Part shown: piece by piece, positions 14,767-20,137 of the stretch
Numbering within the stretch: the stretch's first letter is position 1
Layout of the letters: the number at the start of each line of letters is the position of its first letter
Virus record (IMG/VR): IMGVR_UViG_3300034106_000651
Span: 1-20,137 of that record
Length of the DNA stretch: 20,137 nt
Source: a virus
Strand: one strand, 5' to 3'
Program-made: the position numbers and the translations under genes
The notes under the pieces: model-generated
The model's input: the letters and a program-made list of their open reading frames with translations, nothing else
What the model was told of the DNA's origin: nothing
Databases searched by the model: none

Positions 14767-15845
14767 ACTACCAGTCTTGGCGGGGGTGTGAAGACCCGAA
14801 GTTTGGCTATGGTTCAATGCTTGAAGGGTTTGTCACGTCGCTTCCTAAGACGGTGAGCCTTGATCTGTTGGCTTCGACTGATGTCTATATGGGTACCCCT
14901 GATGGGGCGGGTGGTTGGCATGAAGGTCAGCACCGTGCGTGTTTCACCATGTGGGAGACAGATACTTTGCCTGAGTATTTTCTGCGTTGGCTGCCGAAGT
15001 ACGACCAGATCATTGTCCCGTGTGAACATAACCGTGAGTTGTTTTCACGCCACCATGACAATGTAAGTGTTGTGCCGTTGGGTGTTGATCATCGGTTTTG
15101 GCGACCGATAGAAGTGGAACAGTCAGAAACTTTTCGGTTTCATGCTGGCGGATCGTTGTGGTTCCGTAAAGGTTTAGACATTGTGGTCAAAGCGTTCACA
15201 GCGTTGGGGTTGCCTAACAGCGAGTTGCATATCAAGGCAGCTCCTCACGCCCGTGATACTCCTGACCGGTTCCCACCGAATGTGATCATGCACCGCAATT
15301 GGATGACGATGGATACCCAGCGGGAATGGTTTAACAAGGCTGATTGTTTTATTGCTGTGTCCCGTGGCGAAGGGTTCGGGCTGATGCCTTTGCAAGCCAT
15401 AGCGTCAGGTATCCCTACAATCCTCTCAGACAGCACAGGACAGTCCCAGTTCGCTCATTTAGCCTTTGGGGTAGTTCCGTGTGGCAAATCCAAAGCAGAG
15501 TCTGTGGGGCTGTGGGATGAACCAAATCAGGCCGTCCTTGAAGAACTGATGGTCGAGGCGTACAACAACCGAGAAGCAAACCGTATCCGTGCAGCCAGTC
15601 AAATCTCGGCAACCAAAACATTCTCATGGGCTAACGCCACCAAGAAACTCATAGCCACCCTGCCCAACGGTGAACTGCTAGACAACCCAACCCACATCCC
15701 AGCGACCGTGGTTATCCCCATGCAGGTACGTCGCAAAGTCAACGCCACCATCGGCAACAAACACTGGCTGATGACACCAGGTGAAACCTACGAAGTCCCC
15801 GAAGATGTCCATCGAGTCCTCACCGAATCAGGGGCTGCGGTTTAG
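14763..15845 (+). CDS. GT4-type glycosyltransferase with C-terminal add-on
   Basis: This 360-residue enzyme would transfer a sugar from a nucleotide donor and should act in the cytoplasm. The GT-B, family 4 features are visible. VPLGVDHRFWRP (104-115) is the interdomain signature, AGGSLWFRKGLDIVVKAF (128-145) opens the donor domain, and VSRGEGFGLMPLQAIASGIP (199-218) is the donor-binding EX7E region. In that region E203 is kept but the second Glu is Gln211, a possible change in catalysis. After about residue 300 a 55-residue segment (VVIPMQVRRKVNATIGNKHW, then a GETYEVPEDVHRVLTESGA end) does not belong to the transferase. It resembles small phage virion-type domains. The start is a GTG overlapping the previous TGA. 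It sits between capsid and fibre genes, so a virion protein is a plausible acceptor. Confidence 0.87.
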   Translation: MNYQSWRGCEDPKFGYGSMLEGFVTSLPKTVSLDLLASTDVYMGTPDGAGGWHEGQHRACFTMWETDTLPEYFLRWLPKYDQIIVPCEHNRELFSRHHDNVSVVPLGVDHRFWRPIEVEQSETFRFHAGGSLWFRKGLDIVVKAFTALGLPNSELHIKAAPHARDTPDRFPPNVIMHRNWMTMDTQREWFNKADCFIAVSRGEGFGLMPLQAIASGIPTILSDSTGQSQFAHLAFGVVPCGKSKAESVGLWDEPNQAVLEELMVEAYNNREANRIRAASQISATKTFSWANATKKLIATLPNGELLDNPTHIPATVVIPMQVRRKVNATIGNKHWLMTPGETYEVPEDVHRVLTESGAAV

Positions 15846-15853
15846 TGTAAGAT
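15843..15853 (+). promoter_or_regulatory. Candidate promoter before the 15863 gene
   Basis: TAGTGTAAGAT offers two overlapping -10 hexamers, TAGTGT and TAAGAT. They imply transcription starts about 8 and 3 bases before the ATG at 15863, a nearly leaderless mRNA. No ribosome site is visible in that gap. There is no clear -35. Confidence 0.35.
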
Positions 15854-15862
15854 ACCCCTGTT

Positions 15863-16201
15863 ATGGCGCAACCAGCAGATCAAGATCTCATCATTACCCG
15901 TGGCGACACCGAAACGATTGTTGCCACCATTCAGGATGACACTGGCACAGCCATCAACATCACGGGTCGTACCTACCGCGCCCAGATCCGTTCTACGCAG
16001 GACTCCACCACAATCAGGGGTTCGTTTACTTGTACCGTCACTGATGGTGCTGCTGGTCAAGTCACTTGTGTGTTGTCAGCTGCCGACTCAGCCACGCTTT
16101 CACCAGGTTTGGCTTATTGGGATTTAGAAGAAAACGCCAGCGGTATTATCTCGACAATTCTTGCAGGTAGTGTCACGGTTCTTGCTGATGTGACGAGGTA
16201 G
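15863..16201 (+). CDS. Small beta-rich protein, baseplate/fibre-type Ig-like domain
   Basis: The 112-residue protein is a single predicted beta sandwich: [40 protein letters not shown], a central [20 protein letters not shown] and a closing [17 protein letters not shown]. The order GDT, D-x-TG, ITG, G-x-V, then GxVxVxxDVT is the pattern of the N-terminal domain of baseplate upper (BppU-like) and similar tail proteins that anchor fibres. It precedes the collagen-like fibre with a two-base gap, so an adaptor linking fibre to the particle is a reasonable inference. Transcription may start just before its ATG. The family match is from pattern only. Confidence 0.7.
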   Translation: MAQPADQDLIITRGDTETIVATIQDDTGTAINITGRTYRAQIRSTQDSTTIRGSFTCTVTDGAAGQVTCVLSAADSATLSPGLAYWDLEENASGIISTILAGSVTVLADVTR

Positions 16202-16203
16202 CA

Positions 16204-17697
16204 ATGGCTACATTGAACATCACCGTTACTAAGTCATCTGAAACATTAGGCTTAATTACTTCTAATGTTGTAACTGTTGTCGGTTCTTCTGCTGCTGGAC
16301 CACAAGGACCGACAGGTCCGACAGGCGCACAAGGAATCCAAGGAGTTACTGGTCCAACTGGTTCCACAGGTCCAACAGGTCCAACAGGTCCAACAGGTTC
16401 TACAGGGGCAGCTTCTACAGTCACAGGTCCCACTGGCGCAACTGGCGCAACTGGCGCACAAGGATCAATTGGACCTACAGGCTCCACAGGGTTGCAAGGA
16501 GTCACTGGACCGACAGGTCCGACAGGCGCACAAGGAGACATCGGACCTACAGGCGCACAAGGACCTACAGGCGCACAAGGTATCCAAGGTATCCAAGGGA
16601 ACCAAGGTGTAACTGGACCAACAGGATCTACGGGTTCTACGGGTCCTGCCGGACCCACAGGTGCCACAGGTGCCGCTTCCACAGTTACTGGACCAACAGG
16701 TGCTACGGGTGCTACGGGTGCAGCAAGTACCGTCACGGGACCCACGGGTCCCACGGGTCCGCAGGGTCAGTCGTCAAGTTTCTACGACTACAGAATTGAC
16801 ACGAACACCACAAGCGGGAACCCTGGCACTGCCTTAATTGCGTATAACAATGCAACTCAAACTTCTGCGACACAGTTGCAAATCAACCATATCGATGTTG
16901 ATGGTTTTGACATTGACTTGTTCCTTGGGCTGTTAAAACCAAACGACACTGTTTACATTCAAGACGCTGGCAACTCTGCGAACTTCCAAAAGTTCATTGT
17001 CAGTGGAACGATCACCGATCATGTGAATTCTTGGATTGATGTCCCTGTTACCTACTCCACTGGTGGCGGTACAGGCGCATCAGGGTTTGCAGACAACCTG
17101 CTCGTCCTTCTTGTCATAGCGAACATTGGTCCGACAGGACCCACGGGTGCGACAGGCGCGACAGGTGCTGCCTCTACAGTTACGGGACCTACTGGGGCAA
17201 CAGGTGCGTCTGGCACCAACGGCACCAACGGCATAGATGGAGCAACAGGTCCAACAGGCCCTACAGGTGCAACTGGTTTGGATGGTGCGACAGGTCCAAC
17301 TGGATCGCAAGGACCTACTGGCGCACAAGGCATCCAAGGAAATGCCGGTGCTACTGGGCCAACTGGCGCAACAGGGGCAGCCGCTTCTTTTTCTAACGCA
17401 CAAACAATCAACGCCCAAACAGGGACAACATACAGTTTGGTTTCGGGTGACGCAGGGAAAATGGTTACTTTAAACAATGCGTCAGCAATCACCGTCACGG
17501 TTAATGCAACGACAGCATTATCTGCTGGTCAGGCTATTGACCTTCTACAAATAGGTGCGGGACAAGTAACGGTAGTTGCTTCTAGCGTAACGATGAATAG
17601 AACACCTGGTCCTAAGTTTCGTGATAGGTATTCAGCAGCAACACTGTTCTGTGTCGGCTCTAACGATTATGTGCTTATTGGCGATTTGAGTTCGTAA
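16204..17697 (+). CDS. Collagen-like tail or head fibre protein
   Basis: The 497-residue protein has five parts. Residues 1-31 are a beta-rich anchor ([20 protein letters not shown]). Residues about 32-188 are G-x-y triplets dominated by GPTG, GATG and GAQG. About 189-308 is a non-collagenous domain ([20 protein letters not shown] onward). About 309-395 is a second collagen block, and 396-497 a C-terminal domain ([20 protein letters not shown] and [11 protein letters not shown]), likely the trimerising, host-facing tip. Collagen blocks form rigid triple helices in phage fibres. Thr in the Y position is very common, which matters because Gly-Pro-Thr collagens of Bacillus spores (BclA) are O-glycosylated on Thr. 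GAGG at 16195-16198 supports the ATG. The stop overlaps the adhesin start (TAATG). Confidence 0.9.
   Translation: MATLNITVTKSSETLGLITSNVVTVVGSSAAGPQGPTGPTGAQGIQGVTGPTGSTGPTGPTGPTGSTGAASTVTGPTGATGATGAQGSIGPTGSTGLQGVTGPTGPTGAQGDIGPTGAQGPTGAQGIQGIQGNQGVTGPTGSTGSTGPAGPTGATGAASTVTGPTGATGATGAASTVTGPTGPTGPQGQSSSFYDYRIDTNTTSGNPGTALIAYNNATQTSATQLQINHIDVDGFDIDLFLGLLKPNDTVYIQDAGNSANFQKFIVSGTITDHVNSWIDVPVTYSTGGGTGASGFADNLLVLLVIANIGPTGPTGATGATGAASTVTGPTGATGASGTNGTNGIDGATGPTGPTGATGLDGATGPTGSQGPTGAQGIQGNAGATGPTGATGAAASFSNAQTINAQTGTTYSLVSGDAGKMVTLNNASAITVTVNATTALSAGQAIDLLQIGAGQVTVVASSVTMNRTPGPKFRDRYSAATLFCVGSNDYVLIGDLSS
16297..16768 (+). repeat. Collagen-coding triplet repeat block 1
   Basis: This is a 9-base-unit tandem array coding G-x-y. 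Exact and near-exact runs such as GGTCCAACA occur three times in a row near 16367-16390, and ACAGGCGCACAAGG recurs. The array is prone to slippage, so length may vary between relatives. Confidence 0.85.
17126..17390 (+). repeat. Collagen-coding triplet repeat block 2
   Basis: This second G-x-y array shares peptide units with block 1 ([24 protein letters not shown]) with different codon wording in places. This points to old internal duplication rather than very recent copying. Confidence 0.8.
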
Positions 17698-18839
17698 TGC
17701 CAATTAGGCGTGGGTTTATTGCTTCGTCTGTTGCGTTGGCACCGACTGTTTCTTTATCGGCAGCAAGCAACTTTAACCAATCAATAGCGACGTTAAACGC
17801 AACCGTTAGCGCGAACTTGTACTCCACAACAGTTAAGTTTCAGTACAACACAACCAACAACTTTGCTTCATTCACCGAAGTCAACGCCGCCACTACACCG
17901 ATTACTGGTCAAAGTGTTTCTTCATATGCCAACATAACTGGGCTGTCTGTAGGTACTACATACTATTTTCGTTGTGTCGCTACCAATGCTGCTGGCACAA
18001 CCACTACATCTTCATCATCATTCACCACCTGGTCTTTGAAGACATACTTAAACACAACTGCTGGTTCTTGGTCGCTATCTATACCATCAGTTACCCCGAC
18101 TGGTGGTTCTGCAATAGCCCCAACTATTTACGAAATGCTTTTGTACGGCGGTGGTGGTGGAGCGAACTATTCAGGTGGTGGCGGTGGCGGCTATCGCCTT
18201 GCTGCTAGTCACACATCGTCAACTACTGGCACACAAACAATTTCAGGTTCAGTAGGTGGCGGAGGTGCCGCAGGTAACGGTGGCGGTGGGACTGGTAGTG
18301 CAACCGCAGGTGGCAGCACAACATTAACTGTCGGTTCAACAACATGGACTGGTGGCGGCGGCGGAGCAGGACAGCACCCAGGTAGTTGCGGAGCGTCATG
18401 TGGTGGTCGTGGAGGTACTGTCGGTTCAGGAACCAACGGTGCGAACATCGGGGGTTGTACCACTTACGGTTACTACTATGTTTCCAGCCAAACCTTTATT
18501 TGCACAGCATCTGACAAAAACGGTTGTACTGCTGGTTATTTCCAAGATAACTATTCCTACGATTGTGGTTACTATGCCGGTGGTGGCGGCGGCGGTACTG
18601 ACGGCGGTGGGGCTAATGCAGCTACACAAAACAGTGCTTCCCACGTCGGCGGTGCTGGCGGTACAGGTGGCGGGGCATACGGTCTTCGTGGTGGAAACGG
18701 TGGTGGCGGCCAAGGCACACAAGGAAACGGTGCAGCAGGTGGTTTCTCTGTCGGATCTGGGACAATCGTAGGTACAGGCGGGTCTGTATTCGGTGCGGGA
18801 ACTGCTGGTGGTATTACATTTAAATACTACGGACCGTAA
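17697..18839 (+). CDS. Glycine-rich receptor-binding adhesin with fibronectin III-like domain
   Basis: This 380-residue protein begins with a fibronectin type III-like domain (about 12-112; LSVGTTYYFRCVATNAAG is a typical F-G strand region). It continues with a short beta linker to about 145. The remainder is a glycine-rich region with GGGGG runs at 151, 160, 219 and 295. Such runs recall the polyglycine-II sandwich of T-even gp38-type tip adhesins, where loops between Gly runs contact the receptor. One loop (about 252-294) has no Gly run and is Tyr/Cys-rich (TTYGYYYVSSQTF, NGCTAGYFQDNYSYDCGYY). With C231 and C235 it makes six cysteines in 60 residues (231, 235, 254, 269, 277, 290). The TAATG overlap couples it to the fibre gene. 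The function is inferred from architecture. Confidence 0.82.
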   Translation: MPIRRGFIASSVALAPTVSLSAASNFNQSIATLNATVSANLYSTTVKFQYNTTNNFASFTEVNAATTPITGQSVSSYANITGLSVGTTYYFRCVATNAAGTTTTSSSSFTTWSLKTYLNTTAGSWSLSIPSVTPTGGSAIAPTIYEMLLYGGGGGANYSGGGGGGYRLAASHTSSTTGTQTISGSVGGGGAAGNGGGGTGSATAGGSTTLTVGSTTWTGGGGGAGQHPGSCGASCGGRGGTVGSGTNGANIGGCTTYGYYYVSSQTFICTASDKNGCTAGYFQDNYSYDCGYYAGGGGGGTDGGGANAATQNSASHVGGAGGTGGGAYGLRGGNGGGGQGTQGNGAAGGFSVGSGTIVGTGGSVFGAGTAGGITFKYYGP

Positions 18840-18851
18840 CGAAGGAAAATC

Positions 18852-19955
18852 ATGGAACAGTTCACATTAGACAAAATAAAAAACTACAAAATGTTTTATG
18901 TCTTAAAAAAAATTAAATCAACATCGCAAGAGATCGTTCTGCTACATAAGCAATCACAGGAGATGGTTGTTGTCGAAACAGAAAAGTATGATTTGTTTCA
19001 AGTCGGAGTTGACCAAGTTCTTGTTGCTTTTACAAACTTATTCCAACATAGCGGTAAACATAATTATGTTGCGTCTAACGGTTTGCAACAGGAAAACATT
19101 CTTCTGAACCCGTATGAACGAATCGTTGATTATTACAAGACAGACAGGGATGATGAACCTTCAGGGGTTTTTTTGTTTATGAATTCTTGTCCCGTCCTTT
19201 TGAAAGGACAAGATTGGCGGTGCGACAACGCATTGTTTGGTCCTCGTAAATTTTTTCCAGTCGGTCAAGAAGAAAAAGGGCTGATAGATGGTATAACAAA
19301 AATCAAAGTGTATGAACCGGTGTTAAGTATCAACGGGATTGGACATATTGTTTATTTCAAACACGAAGGCGATGACACGGGCATAAGATTTGACCACATC
19401 AATAACGCAGAACTTCCCCAGTCAGCGGAAACTCTTTCTGAAATGATTAAGTTGATTTTTGAATGGGCCAAGGTTTCTGAAGAACCTTTTAACAACACCG
19501 AGCAGATTTCAGCAAAAGCAAAACAATTTATAGATGGGTTTGGTATATCGGAAAGCATTATTGCTGGTCAGCCAGATATGCAAGTAATGAAATACTTGCA
19601 AGGTGATATGTCAGCACGAACCCGTACTCACGGGACATACCAAATTTCTGATGCGATAAACAGTTTGGTTATTGACAATATTCCGTATATGACCTTTAGT
19701 AAAATTGTTGAACTTAACCCAACGATTTTTGATCTTGAGGAATGTTTGGGAATAGAGACGCAATGGTTGAGGGAAGAATGGAACGAAGCATTGGTCACTC
19801 ACAACATTGTTGAACCAAAAGAACACGGCGACGTTGATGGGGTATGCGAACATATTTTGAATACTTTTCCTGACAACCTAACTTTCCCTAAAATAGTCTT
19901 TGGGCTTCTAAGAAAAAAGAAAGAATTGTTGGAAGAAATACTTCAACGCAATTAG
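18852..19955 (+). CDS. Unrecognised 367-residue protein
   Basis: I do not recognise this protein. It is soluble-looking, with no signal peptide or membrane helix. The N-terminus is basic and helical (KIKNYKMFYVLKKIKSTSQE), a middle beta-rich part includes GVFLFMNSCPVLLKGQDWRC and GIGHIVYFKHEGDDTGIRFD, and the C-terminal 170 residues are helical. Two similar C-terminal phrases, MTFSKIVELNPTIFDLEECL and LTFPKIVFGLLRKKKELLEE, hint at an internal repeat. The gene looks more AT-rich than the fibre genes before it. This suggests a separately acquired cargo gene inserted after the adhesin. AAGGA at 18842-18846 supports the ATG. A tail-fibre chaperone or a partner of the following glycosyltransferase are guesses from position only. 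Confidence 0.75.
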   Translation: MEQFTLDKIKNYKMFYVLKKIKSTSQEIVLLHKQSQEMVVVETEKYDLFQVGVDQVLVAFTNLFQHSGKHNYVASNGLQQENILLNPYERIVDYYKTDRDDEPSGVFLFMNSCPVLLKGQDWRCDNALFGPRKFFPVGQEEKGLIDGITKIKVYEPVLSINGIGHIVYFKHEGDDTGIRFDHINNAELPQSAETLSEMIKLIFEWAKVSEEPFNNTEQISAKAKQFIDGFGISESIIAGQPDMQVMKYLQGDMSARTRTHGTYQISDAINSLVIDNIPYMTFSKIVELNPTIFDLEECLGIETQWLREEWNEALVTHNIVEPKEHGDVDGVCEHILNTFPDNLTFPKIVFGLLRKKKELLEEILQRN

Positions 19956-19967
19956 TTAGGAGGGGTT

Positions 19968-20137
19968 ATGAAAATAGCGGTATATACGATCGCTAAGAAC
20001 GAAGAACAGCACGTCGCACGATGGGCGGAATCCTGCAAGGAAGCCGACTACCGGTTTATTCTTGATACAGGATCGACAGACAATACCCGTCAAGCAGCTA
20101 TAGACGCAGGTGTAGAAGTACAGTCGCGCCAGTTTGA
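19968..20137 (+). CDS. GT2-type glycosyltransferase, N-terminal fragment cut by window end
   Basis: Only 56 codons are in the window and the frame is open at base 20137. The start MKIAVYTIAKNEEQHVARWA is the classic first strand and helix of a GT-A family 2 glycosyltransferase, where IAKNE binds the nucleotide. FILDTGSTDNTRQAA is the D-x-G-S-x-D-x-T segment of the donor pocket. A strong ribosome site (TAGGAGGGG, 19957-19965) precedes the ATG, 12 bases after the previous stop. It would be the second glycosyltransferase near the fibre genes, after 14763. Acceptor and sugar cannot be judged from this fragment. Confidence 0.85.
   Translation, partial: MKIAVYTIAKNEEQHVARWAESCKEADYRFILDTGSTDNTRQAAIDAGVEVQSRQF

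Noticed and set aside
16173-16754. 193-codon Pro/Val/Ala-rich frame on the minus strand, and a similar one at 17052-17498
   Set aside because: These are mirror images of the collagen triplets on the opposite strand. They are highly repetitive, lack ribosome sites and run against all other genes.
16297-17390. Tandem repeats as a CRISPR array
   Set aside because: The units are 9-base coding triplets in one open frame, with no spacers.
18209-18463. Pro-rich minus-strand frame inside the adhesin gene
   Set aside because: It is the complement of GGTGGC glycine codons and is explained by composition.

Overview
The window is a 20 kb piece of a tailed double-stranded DNA bacteriophage (Caudoviricetes). 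It carries most of the virion gene block, every supported gene is on the + strand, and coding density is close to complete. Recognisable hallmarks are a large terminase (10-1719), a portal protein (1761-3593), a scaffold-like protein (11847-12308) followed by an N4-gp56-like HK97-fold major capsid protein (12337-13317), and two host-contact proteins: a collagen-like fibre (16204-17697) and a glycine-rich adhesin (17697-18839). I see no integrase, repressor, replication, lysis or tRNA gene here. An actinobacterial host is an inference from extended -10 promoters of the TGnTAnnnT type, one apparently leaderless gene and intermediate GC. An uncultured aquatic actinobacteriophage would fit, but the sequence alone does not prove it.

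Layout. (1) 10-3593: packaging motor and portal. (2) 3594-11692: five uncharacterised genes of 125, 1540, 257, 486 and 289 codons. They start directly at, or overlap, the preceding stop codon, so the run from portal to 11692 has no intergenic base. They sit between portal and scaffold and are probably minor head or DNA-ejection proteins. (3) 11693-11846: the longest non-coding gap, with a candidate promoter and three hairpins that would form a structured leader for scaffold and capsid mRNA. (4) 11847-13317: scaffold and major capsid protein. (5) 13342-14215: a compact regulatory region with three UUCG-loop terminators, promoters placed right behind them, and two short lysine/alanine-rich proteins made from a duplicated terminator-promoter-RBS-start cassette. 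(6) 14216-15845: two small conserved-looking phage proteins and a GT4-type glycosyltransferase with an extra C-terminal segment. (7) 15863-18839: a small beta-rich protein of baseplate/fibre type, the collagen-like fibre and the adhesin. (8) 18852-20137: an unrecognised 367-residue protein and the start of a GT2-type glycosyltransferase cut by the window edge.

How it may work together. Terminase and portal package DNA into a shell built by scaffold and capsid protein. The coupled block after the portal probably supplies internal or neck components. The basic proteins may bind packaged DNA or the capsid surface. The Gly-Pro-Thr-rich collagen fibre lies between two glycosyltransferase genes, which makes phage-directed glycosylation of a virion protein an attractive hypothesis. 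No tape-measure protein, major tail protein or tail tube is recognisable, so a short-tailed (podovirus-like) virion is possible, or those genes lie outside the window.
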